DNA from: Bacteroidota bacterium
GTDB taxonomy: Bacteria; Bacteroidota; Bacteroidia; Bacteroidales; Lentimicrobiaceae
DNA length: 64,000 nt
Reading direction: 5' to 3'
NCBI GenBank assembly: GCA_009773515.1
Contig: WSXX01000013.1
Location: forward strand, 62,001-126,000
Both the position numbers and the translations under genes were made by a program. Shown piece by piece: positions 51,201 through 59,366 of this stretch. Position 1 is the first letter of the stretch; each line of letters begins with the position of its first letter. Below the pieces are notes generated by a model, which was not told the origin of the DNA, did not search any database, and saw only the letters and a list, made by a program, of their open reading frames with translations.

Positions 51201-51831
51201 TCCGGAATTCAACAAATGGTTTGATCAGAACGCTGAAAAGCTTTTGTGGCTATCTGTCGATTCGCCTGAAATGGCTTCAGAACTCTTCAAAGCGCGTGAT
51301 GAATATAACAATCACCTTCAGGGGCTTACCATTCTTGCCCTGGGAATTATTGAGACACCGGATGATGCTGCCTTGAAAACAAAATGGAAAACGGTTTCGG
51401 AGCAGATGGCCGGAACTACTGAATCAATCAACAAGGCCGGCAGTGCTGCTTTTGAGAAAATGAAAACCATAGAATCCGACCCACAGGTGAATATACCTGA
51501 TAAATCTCCTTCATTGATTCCTGATCAGATTGAGGAAAACAAACTGATCACCTATGTACTTATTTCAGCGGGTGTTTTGGTTGTGATGGTGGTTCTGGTA
51601 ATTTTGATCCGCCGAAAGCGCCGGACAAAAAGAAGTTTTCCCGAAGTTGTGACAACTCATGTGTCTCCACCGGTTTACCAAAATCCAACTGCTCCGGCTG
51701 TTTCAAATATCCCGACTCCAAAGCAACCACCCCCAATTCAGGCGTCGCCCGAGCTGAAATTCTGTCCGCAATGCGGCACTCAATTGAAGCCGGGAGCCAG
51801 GTTTTGCGGGAAATGCGGGCATCATCTGTAG
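48226..51831 (+). CDS. Large exported protein with Ig-like segments, C-terminal TM, Pro-rich linker and terminal zinc ribbon
   Basis: Signal peptide; GNATIVLEAPV and GIPVEGKAVTWFIPDGL Ig-like; TM YVLISAGVLVVMVVLVILIRRKRR; KFCPQCGTQLKPGARFCGKCGHHL. Confidence 0.8.
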   Translation: MKKILVLLVLCVWIINGFAQQDFRLLVEPGKPQLAGDGDDFTTLVISARNSEGEVITSMDGKVKIGVSSGFPDETEVNMQSGVALVKFTSPMFGTPVKSSQRMVYFMFRFMQKFMARATGSTDYNANQKLATDIALETFREGLNPITLIPKKDGDNFVYIVCEMNGVKGKAKIEITKATDGRNGNIVPGVYYGKDITGQSDWMLDISRGGEGYFGEANASSSEQVAILFSNEDFVEFNDAMGKMAGMTGFKKAYLGPPASEQKYYENYDISKNGMPSAYMPMPNHGVFVYIPPILFEYAGQRKDNEKAASETEEIKTEKTGIVLSQNKIIGDGRSRTKAVFHFEDENGIPVEGKAVTWFIPDGLKVISKETVTNALGNATIVLEAPVIKASEEKRGENTGGLIDNYDLFLIKASYPSLSEKTETTQAYLSVYKTLEQDLYILKAGMELTPYKVLLPQLEYYNLESSIYALLPESYMTVPNKKTPVNDAVVFLASRLFDKAEFQKVYDFYFKKDRALFMQLLENDKGGFSAVTDASGKYKLVVRDFEGKKRLYSGDYDRKIMMEPLEAKIADLTGRRKGALTEVLDLLAGGDPAVAGTQNAGDPSVVTTIKAMDFKANVLTKLLQMENDLCSAGHQEAFYIEEKFHIIGMTMTNIKGTSRYMRDCAKVFGAQSYEAVKFLLFYAAEKYKFNEKLGNWFSKTKGGEKLSDAGLQAKGYVDTYLVGLTEDKGTKTIMQQALLYMVSEVKKLPTDEYYKLLGHAANYALTEKQKQMLDVMVDGVVYYLPFPDKIADLLIREYYAGQTNEVIKLLNQDPAKLHAVYDQLQPALRDRSTEIRQQYTDVAAWRLNLDMFKAYTDLFADLIVKGAVIIWDVKTLNFANIHKHMEYIDNTKNALNAAYHASSLALEFMSYRNLWAESDAALIYTNKCIEQGTMSPVAENKNFSFPLFPSAMASGVSDLSLLKGVPALTANQLSLKNGSLPVNELNQLYNGFPEFNKWFDQNAEKLLWLSVDSPEMASELFKARDEYNNHLQGLTILALGIIETPDDAALKTKWKTVSEQMAGTTESINKAGSAAFEKMKTIESDPQVNIPDKSPSLIPDQIEENKLITYVLISAGVLVVMVVLVILIRRKRRTKRSFPEVVTTHVSPPVYQNPTAPAVSNIPTPKQPPPIQASPELKFCPQCGTQLKPGARFCGKCGHHL

Positions 51832-51882
51832 AAATATGGTGTATAAAAACTTAATTTTGACAAACATCTTTAACCAAATCGT

Positions 51883-52473
51883 ATGACAAAATTTTCCTTC
51901 AGTCTGGCAATATCTCTATTTGCAATCGTATTTTTTGCTTCGTGCAACCCAAAGCAACAGACTGAAAATACAGACAAAAATGAGTTCGACACACTATCCT
52001 TCAAACAGCAGGGTGATTCAATATCAGCCATTATGCAGCGGGTTCTGCTTTCAAATGTGATGCAGGCCACCAAAGCAGGAGGCCCTGTTTATGCTGTAGC
52101 CTTTTGCAATGAGCGAGCCATGCCTCTGACCGATTCACTGTCGCAGAAATATAATTGCCTGATTCAACGGATTTCGGATAAATACCGAAACCCTGCCAAT
52201 AAACCCTCTAAAAATGAGGAAGATGTTTTAGTCAGGATGGGATCTTCAATTTCAGGGGAACCTATGCTGGTATCAGAAAATGGGAAAGTGATTTATTACA
52301 AACCCATCAGAATTGCCATGCCAGCCTGCCTTAACTGTCATGGAAATGCAGAGAAAGATATTGCCGCGAAAACTCTAGAAGTCATAATGCAGAAATACCC
52401 CAACGACTTAGCCATTGGTTATAAGGAGGGCGATTTTCGCGGTTTATGGAAAATTACTTTCCCGGAAGAATAA
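51883..52473 (+). CDS. DUF3365-like lipoprotein with CxxCH motif
   Basis: Lipobox FFASC; MPACLNCHGNAEKDIAAKTLEVIMQKYPNDLAIGYKEGDFRGLWKITF. Confidence 0.75.
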   Translation: MTKFSFSLAISLFAIVFFASCNPKQQTENTDKNEFDTLSFKQQGDSISAIMQRVLLSNVMQATKAGGPVYAVAFCNERAMPLTDSLSQKYNCLIQRISDKYRNPANKPSKNEEDVLVRMGSSISGEPMLVSENGKVIYYKPIRIAMPACLNCHGNAEKDIAAKTLEVIMQKYPNDLAIGYKEGDFRGLWKITFPEE

Positions 52474-52553
52474 GGAAAGACTTTCTCAAAAGGGAATTAC
52501 CTTTATTCAATAATATTTAATAATGAAACAAGTACGTTTATATAAGAAAAAGT

Positions 52554-52603
52554 GTCTTCGACTCCGCTCAGACTGACAGTTATCCTGAGCGGAGTCGAAG
52601 GAC
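52554..52603. repeat. REP-like palindrome of the ttcgactccgctcag family
   Basis: gtcttcgactccgctcagactgacagttatcctgagcggagtcgaaggac between convergent genes. Confidence 0.8.
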
Positions 52604-52653
52604 ATTTATTCATTTTATTTTCAATTTCTAAATCTTAACTACACAACATTAAA

Positions 52654-53514
52654 TCAGGAATTCTTAATCGCAATCACCCTGCGGTAAATAGAACCCAGAT
52701 AATTCATCATGGTTACATGCCGGTTGGCAGCCGGTGCAATCAGTACTTTTCCGGTTCCGGTAAATGTATTCACGATTCCTTCGCCTGATGTCCAGGATGA
52801 GAAAAGTCCTTTCGTGGCTTTGTTAACCGTAAATTCTATGCCTGCAGTCCGGGCTACTGCGAATGAACCATCAACAACCAGACGGTCGTTTACAAGATTT
52901 ATTTCTTCGAGTGGTCCGTTTGAAACGACAATCACTTTACCAGTGCCTGAAACCTGTGTCTGAAAGAATCCCTCACCTGAGAAGAACCCGCTGATGGCCT
53001 TGTTTGTCCAAAGGCCGACTTCTATGCCCATTTCGGAAGCATAGTAAGCACCTTTGTCAAGAATCCATGTTTCGTTATGGAGTTCCATTACGGTAAACTC
53101 TCCAAAGCTTGGTTCAAGATAAACAGTTCCGGTTCCTGAGATAGTCGGTTTGAAGGCTGTTTCTTTGGTAACCATCGACTTAAGCAATCCACCGGCAGAA
53201 GGCATTTTTGACTCTATCTGCAGATTGCCCTGCATATAATACATCGCGCCCGATTCGCAGCGAAACATTGCATTTTGCATCTCAACCTTAACCATTTTCA
53301 GCATTTGCTTTTCTTCAACGCTGAAATTGAGCAATGAAGGCACTGTTCTAGCCTGCGGAGGAGGTGCCTGGTAAACCGGAGGGGGAGGTGCTGCCTGAGG
53401 TTGCATGGTTTGTTGAATGGGAGGAGCAGCGCCGGCATCCTGCCTTGCACCACACTCATGACAAAAAACGGCGCCGTCTTTCAGGCGTGATCCACAATTT
53501 CCACAAAAAGCCAT
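52654..53514 (-). CDS. AIM24-family protein with N-terminal zinc ribbon and Pro-rich linker
   Basis: MAFCGNCGSRLKDGAVFCHECG; PPPPVYQAPPPQ; repeated GTGxV(Y/I)(L/V) beta motifs. Confidence 0.82.
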   Translation of the reverse strand: MAFCGNCGSRLKDGAVFCHECGARQDAGAAPPIQQTMQPQAAPPPPVYQAPPPQARTVPSLLNFSVEEKQMLKMVKVEMQNAMFRCESGAMYYMQGNLQIESKMPSAGGLLKSMVTKETAFKPTISGTGTVYLEPSFGEFTVMELHNETWILDKGAYYASEMGIEVGLWTNKAISGFFSGEGFFQTQVSGTGKVIVVSNGPLEEINLVNDRLVVDGSFAVARTAGIEFTVNKATKGLFSSWTSGEGIVNTFTGTGKVLIAPAANRHVTMMNYLGSIYRRVIAIKNS

Positions 53515-53548
53515 AACTTTTTAGTTTTGAAGTTTCAATTTTTATTCT

Positions 53549-54271
53549 TCAGTTTTCTTCTTTTAACTGAGCTGCAATCCTCAGGGCTTCGCTCCACTTC
53601 TGTTCAGGCACAGGTACCCTGATTTCGTAATGTTCTAATCCGGTGCGGGTAAGATAGCTCATCACCAGCCGCAACAGAGGTGGATTGCTGTTTTCGTCGG
53701 CCGAAACCTTATCAAGCGATGCGCCCAGCATATTCCAGTTGTGATAGGTTCGGCCCACCAGAACTGATGTTGCCGAAATCATGACCAATGGAGGTGCTGA
53801 ACGTTTTCTTTTGTGCCGGAACCGCGAAAAAGTGAATGCCGGAATAGCTATCATAGCAATGACTCCCAGACAGATATACAGAAAAAGTATATCTTTGGAA
53901 ATTATGCTGAGCAGAATCCCGACAATCAGCGAAATCACAGAAATCAGGATAAATGTCCCTTTGCTGCTTGCCTTATCCTCCTTAAAATCAATCTCAACAA
54001 ACCTTTGCCATTCCTCCTGAGTAAGTTCCCATTGTGCAATGTGTTTGTCAAGCTTTATCAACCTGTTGAGTTCTATTGCCCGTTTGCGGTAAACTACAAT
54101 TACCACCAATCCGCTGATGGCCAGAAATCCGCTGATAACTATAATGGCAAAACCGCCATCCATTCCTTCAATTCCAAAAATGGCAGGAACAAAACATCCC
54201 AGGATGAACAACATGGTGACGAATGTTGTAATCCTCACTACTTTCCACTGGTTATTGGCTGGTTTCTCCAT
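53549..54271 (-). CDS. Hypothetical membrane protein; start placed at MEKPANNQ
   Basis: Four hydrophobic segments; the upstream extension overlaps the 54279 ORF. Confidence 0.6.
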   Translation of the reverse strand: MEKPANNQWKVVRITTFVTMLFILGCFVPAIFGIEGMDGGFAIIVISGFLAISGLVVIVVYRKRAIELNRLIKLDKHIAQWELTQEEWQRFVEIDFKEDKASSKGTFILISVISLIVGILLSIISKDILFLYICLGVIAMIAIPAFTFSRFRHKRKRSAPPLVMISATSVLVGRTYHNWNMLGASLDKVSADENSNPPLLRLVMSYLTRTGLEHYEIRVPVPEQKWSEALRIAAQLKEEN

Positions 54272-54278
54272 GGAATGA

Positions 54279-56261
54279 TCAATCAGCTTCGTATCCTTCA
54301 ACAATAACAAAACCCTTGCGACCCGACTCAGCGTTGTATGACCATGATTTTTCATCGGAAACCACAACTTTGTAGGTTCCCGGTTCCATCCTGGCATTGG
54401 GTTCACAAATCCATTTCCCATTTACCGTTCCATCGCTGCCGTAAGCGTTTCTTGCCTGCCACGGGCCACCGGTTTCCTTCTTTTTGCCTTCCAGCATTAT
54501 GGTTCCGGCAACAGCACCGTTGCCGTCGTTGTGATGAAAGGTCGTTATACGGGTGACAAAGGTTGGCTTGCTGAACTTAACCTTTTGAGCAAATACAGGT
54601 CCGCCTTTTACTTCTTTGGTGTTAAATGAACTGAAAAGCGTAACTGACGATTTTTCGGTAGTTGTGTTTTTTAAAACAACAGTTACCTGATCGTTTTTCT
54701 TTACCGGTTCTTCCGGAACTACCTGCTGTTTCTGAGGCTCTGTTGTTTTTTTAGGTGTTTTTTTCTTCGGTTGTGTTTGTTTCTTTTCGGTTTCTTTGGG
54801 CAATTCGGCTTCTACTGCAGTAACTTCTTCAGGCAGTTGTTCCTCAGACATATTGCTCTCTGGTACCTGAACCGGGGGTGTAACCTCATTTTGTGCTACT
54901 GTAGTTTCTGCAGATTCTGTTTTTTCGTTTGCGAAAAACTTATTATAGGCAAACCAGCCTCCTGCACCCAGCACGCCCAAGGCAAGCAATCCAAGAAGTA
55001 CCACCAGAATCAGCTTATTGTTTTTCTTTTTCGTTGCCGGCCCTTCAGCTGCTGTGCTTGCCAATGGTGCAGGTTTCGAAATAACTTTCTCTTTTTTTGA
55101 TGGCTTTTGCAAAGACGGCACCGGTGCAATAACAGGTTCAGCAATCGAGGCTTCTGTTTTTGGTTCAGGAGTTGCAACTGATGCGATTTCAGCATTCATA
55201 TTGTGTCCGCAATCCTGACAAAATACATCATCAAGGCTTTGTTTTGAGCCGCAATTCGGGCAGAACTGTGTCGGAGTGCTGCTTCCGGACTGATTTATTT
55301 CCGTTTCCGGAGCTGCTTCATTCACTGGTTGCAGAACGGGAACTGGTTCAGGAATTATTTCAGGAACATTATCCGGTAAAACTTCCGCGACGGGCAAAGC
55401 AACAGGCGTTTCTGCTATGACTGCAGCCTGTTTGTCAAAGCCACATTCAGCACAAAACCTTTCTTCAATTGCCAGTGGTGTGGCGCACTTCGGACAGGTT
55501 TCTTTTGGTTGTTCAGGTTCAGATTGCGGTAAAACTTCCGCGATGGGCAAAACAACAGGCGTTTCATCTATGACTGCAGCCTGTTTATCAAAACCACATT
55601 CAGCACAAAACCTTTCTTCAATTGCCAGTGGTGTAGCGCACTTCGGACAGGTTTCTTTAGGTTGTTCAGGTTCAGATTGCGGTAAAACTTCCGCAACGGG
55701 CAAAACAACAGGCGTTTCAGCTATGACTGCAGCCTGTTTGTCAAAACCACATTCAGCACAAAACCTTTCTTCAATTGCCAGTGGTGCGGTGCACTTCGGA
55801 CAGGTTTCTTTAGGTTGTTCAGGTTCAGATTGCGGTAAAACTTCCGCAACGGGCAAAACAACAGGCGTTCCAGCTATAACTGCAGCCTGTTTGTCAAAGC
55901 CACATTCAGCACAAAACCTGTCATCTGCTGCCAGTGGTGCTGTGCATTTCGGACAGGTTTCTTTTGGTTGTTCAGGTTCAGATTGCGGTAAAACTTCCGC
56001 AACGGGCAAAACAACAGGCGTTTCAGCTATGACTGCCGCCTGTTTATCAAAACCGCATTCAGCACAAAACCTGTCTTCAGCTGCCAATGGTGCCGTGCAC
56101 TTCGGACAAACCGGTTCAATGTTTAAAGGTTTCACGGTTTCCCCTGACTCAGCGGGAAATCCTGAATCTTCAATTACCATCGATTGTTTATCAAAGCCAC
56201 ACTCCTGACAAAAGCGGGCATCAGGCTCAAAGGTGGCACCACATTGCGGACAGAATTTCAT
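54279..56261 (-). CDS. Multi-zinc-ribbon repeat membrane protein
   Basis: Seven CxxC...CxxC ribbons; near-identical 51-aa units CPKC(T/A)xPLAxxxRFCAECGFDKQAAVIxETPVVLPVAEVLPQSEPEQPKET; TM KLILVVLLGLLALGVLGAGGWFAYN; C-terminal beta-rich domain. Confidence 0.88.
   Translation of the reverse strand: MKFCPQCGATFEPDARFCQECGFDKQSMVIEDSGFPAESGETVKPLNIEPVCPKCTAPLAAEDRFCAECGFDKQAAVIAETPVVLPVAEVLPQSEPEQPKETCPKCTAPLAADDRFCAECGFDKQAAVIAGTPVVLPVAEVLPQSEPEQPKETCPKCTAPLAIEERFCAECGFDKQAAVIAETPVVLPVAEVLPQSEPEQPKETCPKCATPLAIEERFCAECGFDKQAAVIDETPVVLPIAEVLPQSEPEQPKETCPKCATPLAIEERFCAECGFDKQAAVIAETPVALPVAEVLPDNVPEIIPEPVPVLQPVNEAAPETEINQSGSSTPTQFCPNCGSKQSLDDVFCQDCGHNMNAEIASVATPEPKTEASIAEPVIAPVPSLQKPSKKEKVISKPAPLASTAAEGPATKKKNNKLILVVLLGLLALGVLGAGGWFAYNKFFANEKTESAETTVAQNEVTPPVQVPESNMSEEQLPEEVTAVEAELPKETEKKQTQPKKKTPKKTTEPQKQQVVPEEPVKKNDQVTVVLKNTTTEKSSVTLFSSFNTKEVKGGPVFAQKVKFSKPTFVTRITTFHHNDGNGAVAGTIMLEGKKKETGGPWQARNAYGSDGTVNGKWICEPNARMEPGTYKVVVSDEKSWSYNAESGRKGFVIVEGYEAD
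55373..56108 (-). repeat. Coding tandem repeat, 153-bp units (four full and one partial)
   Basis: 51-aa units at near identity within 54279..56261. Confidence 0.85.
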
Positions 56262-56300
56262 CGGACAGAGATTTTAGTTAAATAAATTTATAATCGGGAA

Positions 56301-57146
56301 TTACATTCCTCCAAATCCAGCCATTTTAGCTCCGAAAAATAATCCAACAATTCCACCTATGATCAAAGCCATAACGAAACTGATTATTATCAGCGCAATG
56401 ATGACCACCACCACATAACCAACAACTTTTTCTTTTGGAGTGTTTTTAAGTACCGGCATACCAACTGCCAGAAGGTAGATGGCATATAAGCCTATTACGA
56501 GAATAAGCATGCTGATACCAGTTCCAAAAATCAGCAAAATACCGGCAACCCACTGAGGAGTAGAAGAGTAAACGGCAAGTTGCAATGACCGCCCGAAATC
56601 CTTTTTTGAATCAAAGGAAGGGGCGAGCAGATCAATTACCCAGGCCAGCAGATATGCACCCAGCACTGCAGAGATAAGCTGTACAATCCCATATTGGATG
56701 CCGGTAGCAATGCTTCGGGAGGTATATCCCCAGAAGGTAACACCAATAACTCCGAACTTAATGAATGATGCAATCGCCGGTATAGCTGCAAGAATCAATG
56801 CATATCCAACAATCAGTTTGGTAGCGTCGGGCTTTTCAGAAGCCACCACATGCCATTCTTCCTTTGGTTTTATAAGGATATTAATTACCCGTTGAATCAG
56901 ATTTGAGGTTTTTGCATTTCCATAGACCGGCTCATTGTAAGATTGCTGAGGAGGAGCCTGATACACAGGAGGAGGAGCCTGATACACAGGAGGAGGAGCC
57001 TGATACACAGGAGGAGGTGGTGGCGGTGCAACCGGTGGCTGACTTTTTGGTTGTTCAACAGTTTCTGCCTGGCTTGGCTTTCCGCATGAGGGACAGAACT
57101 TTACTCCTTCACGGAGCTCATTTCCACAACTGGTACAAAATTTCAT
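56301..57146 (-). CDS. YIP1-family membrane protein with N-terminal zinc ribbon and PPPVYQA repeats
   Basis: MKFCTSCGNELREGVKFCPSCGKPSQ; (PPPVYQA)3; VINILIKPKEEWHVVASEKPDATKLIVGYALILAAIPAIASFI. Confidence 0.85.
   Translation of the reverse strand: MKFCTSCGNELREGVKFCPSCGKPSQAETVEQPKSQPPVAPPPPPPVYQAPPPVYQAPPPVYQAPPQQSYNEPVYGNAKTSNLIQRVINILIKPKEEWHVVASEKPDATKLIVGYALILAAIPAIASFIKFGVIGVTFWGYTSRSIATGIQYGIVQLISAVLGAYLLAWVIDLLAPSFDSKKDFGRSLQLAVYSSTPQWVAGILLIFGTGISMLILVIGLYAIYLLAVGMPVLKNTPKEKVVGYVVVVIIALIIISFVMALIIGGIVGLFFGAKMAGFGGM
56950..57018. repeat. 21-bp coding tandem repeat (PPPVYQA)n
   Basis: gcctgatacacaggaggagga repeated three times. Confidence 0.8.
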
Positions 57147-57379
57147 AATATGAATTTTAATTTGGTTAAAGGTTCCGGATTTTTAATGATCAGTTGAAAA
57201 GTGAAAGCAGAAAAAATAGCGAGGAGCAGGTCAGAGAATTATTACGTTTAGCAAAAATACCCAAACATATATGGTTTGGCAATAGGCTTGCGCTATTTAA
57301 ATGCATTCTAAATTGCCATCAACAAAACCAGATGTAAATATAGTATTATGCAGAGATGATGGATAATAAACGTCTAAAA

Positions 57380-57650
57380 CACTTCGACTACGCTCAGTGT
57401 GACATTCGTGTTAGGGGAGCAATGATTCTCTTTAATGCACACGTTGACAGCTATATACGATGTCCTCCTGAGTTAAGACTCAAAAATATTTGAGCGTAAT
57501 GCGGAGATGACAGGTGGAAACTGTATCAAAAACACTTCGACTCCGCTCAGTGTGACATTGGTGTTTTAACAGCGTTGTTCCACTTTAATAATTTCATTAT
57601 CAATTGAATACGAAGTCATCCTGAGCGGAGTCGAAGGATCGGACGAACAA
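57380..57650. repeat. Composite MITE-like element (two tandem related modules)
   Basis: Three ttcgact(c/a)cgctcag sites and cctgagcggagtcgaagg; inverted homolog of 2484-2690. Confidence 0.75.
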
Positions 57651-57654
57651 TCCC

Positions 57655-57803
57655 CGGCTAAGCGGCATTTGCAATGCCGCTTTGAACATCATTGAATTTG
57701 TAATTCAATATATCTGCCCGACTGATTCATTCCTTAAGTCGCTTATTTGGATAATTGCAAATTATCCAGTGTTCAGAGCGGCATTGCAAATGCCGCTCAG
57801 CCG
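57655..57803. repeat. REP/MITE-like element with 28-bp near-perfect inverted ends
   Basis: cggctaagcggcatttgcaatgccgct ... agagcggcattgcaaatgccgctcagccg; inner palindromes attgaatttgtaattcaat and ggataattgcaaattatcc. Confidence 0.85.
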
Positions 57804-57805
57804 TC

Positions 57806-57920
57806 ATTGGTCTCTCCCTTTCGGGAGTCGAAGGACAAACGATCAATCTGTCATTGGTAGCGGAGTCGAAGGATAAGACGAACAATTTGTCATCGGTATC
57901 GGAACAAAGGACAAAACGAG
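57806..57920. repeat. Degenerate tandem gtcat(t/c)ggtA...gagtcgaagga(c/t)aa(g)acgaacaat units
   Basis: Three related units in succession. Confidence 0.65.
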
Positions 57921-57949
57921 AGATTATCTATTCAGTAATCCCGCAATAT

Positions 57950-59020
57950 TTACTGCCAGTCAATTTCCCCGCTTCCGTAGCAGATTTCGCTGGACTGATC
58001 GTAAATCACACCAAATTGTCCGGCAGCGACACCTGAAACCGGGACTTCTGATTCTATCACAGGTTTGCCATTCACAAACATCAGTTTACCTTTATTGAAT
58101 TCGGGCGTATGCCTGATTTTAAAAGTGATATTTGCCGGTTGACCCAGATCGGCCCATGGATTTCCCGATATAAAATTGAATCCGCTCAGTTTGATGGTGT
58201 CGCGGTATTGGGTAAGCGGATCGTATCCGTTTGAAACGTAAACTATGTTTTCATCGGTATCCTTTTTCACAACAAACCATGGCCCCTGGCTCAATCCCAG
58301 ACCTTTGCGCTGCCCTATGGTGTGAAACCAATATCCTTTATGGGTGCCGAGAACTTTGCCGGTTTCAAGCTCTACAATCCTGCCATCCTTTTCACCCACA
58401 TAACGGCGGATAAAATCATTGTAATTTACTTTGCCCAAAAAACAAATGCCCTGACTGTCTTTGCGTCCGGCGCTGGGAAGATTCACCTGGTTTGCAATTT
58501 TTCTTACTTCCGCTTTATGCAGATTTCCAATCGGAAAATCCAGCTTTAATAGCTGATCGTAAGTAATTTGCGCCAGAAAATCAGTTTGATCCTTAAATTT
58601 ATCTTTGGCGGTGGACAAATACTTAATTCCATCTTTTTCAAGGGTTGAGGCGTAGTGTCCGGTGGTAATCAGGTCGAAATCTTTTCCGTATTTTTCATTA
58701 AAACTCCCGAACTTGATCATGCGGTTGCACATTACATCGGGGTTTGGTGTGAGGCCTTTTTTTACCGAATCGATGGTATAAGCCACCACACTGTCCCAAT
58801 ATTCTTCCTGAAGTGTTACCACCTCCATCCGTAAACCGTATTTTTTTGCAAGCCAGGTAGTAATTTCGATGTCTTCCTCCGAAGAGCAATCCAGAAACCC
58901 CTCTTTATCCTTCATTCCTATAAGTATATAAAAGATCACAGGCTCATGCCCCTGCTCTTTCAGCAAGTGAAGCATAACGGAGCTGTCAACTCCTCCTGAT
59001 ACGAGTGCGGCGATGTTCAT
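57950..59020 (-). CDS. mnmA: tRNA 2-thiouridine(34) synthase MnmA-like
   Basis: [67 protein letters not shown]. Confidence 0.95.
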   Translation of the reverse strand: MNIAALVSGGVDSSVMLHLLKEQGHEPVIFYILIGMKDKEGFLDCSSEEDIEITTWLAKKYGLRMEVVTLQEEYWDSVVAYTIDSVKKGLTPNPDVMCNRMIKFGSFNEKYGKDFDLITTGHYASTLEKDGIKYLSTAKDKFKDQTDFLAQITYDQLLKLDFPIGNLHKAEVRKIANQVNLPSAGRKDSQGICFLGKVNYNDFIRRYVGEKDGRIVELETGKVLGTHKGYWFHTIGQRKGLGLSQGPWFVVKKDTDENIVYVSNGYDPLTQYRDTIKLSGFNFISGNPWADLGQPANITFKIRHTPEFNKGKLMFVNGKPVIESEVPVSGVAAGQFGVIYDQSSEICYGSGEIDWQ

Positions 59021-59026
59021 TGAAGT

Positions 59027-59068
59027 GATTTCGGATTTCGGATTTCGGATTGCGGATCCGATATCGGA
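59027..59068. repeat. Heptad tandem repeat (gatttcg)n next to mnmA start
   Basis: gatttcg gatttcg gatttcg gattgcg gatccga tatcgga. Confidence 0.75.
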
Positions 59069-59366
59069 CTGCCTGAATTATTAACGTTTGCAAAATTACA
59101 TTAAAATGTCTGATTTGAATAAAAAAGACACGTCAGCACTACTTGAGTAGACTAGCTGGATATTAAGTAGCATGGATTTTTTGAAATGAAAAAATCCGCT
59201 ATTTATCATTTCTGTGATAACAGAAAAAACTATATTGAAAAAACGGGTATCTATAATTTCTGGTACATTACACTTTCATATGAGTAAATATGACTCAAAA
59301 ACAAGGAGAATATCGGGGCATAACAAATGGATATAAATTCATACATTAGCCACGTCATTTTATATA

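Noticed and set aside
55417-56208. 263-aa plus-strand ORF with repeated CLSKPHSAQNLSSIASG units
   Set aside because: Exact antisense of the tandem-repeat coding region of 54279..56261; the repeat keeps an antisense frame open, so no independent coding support
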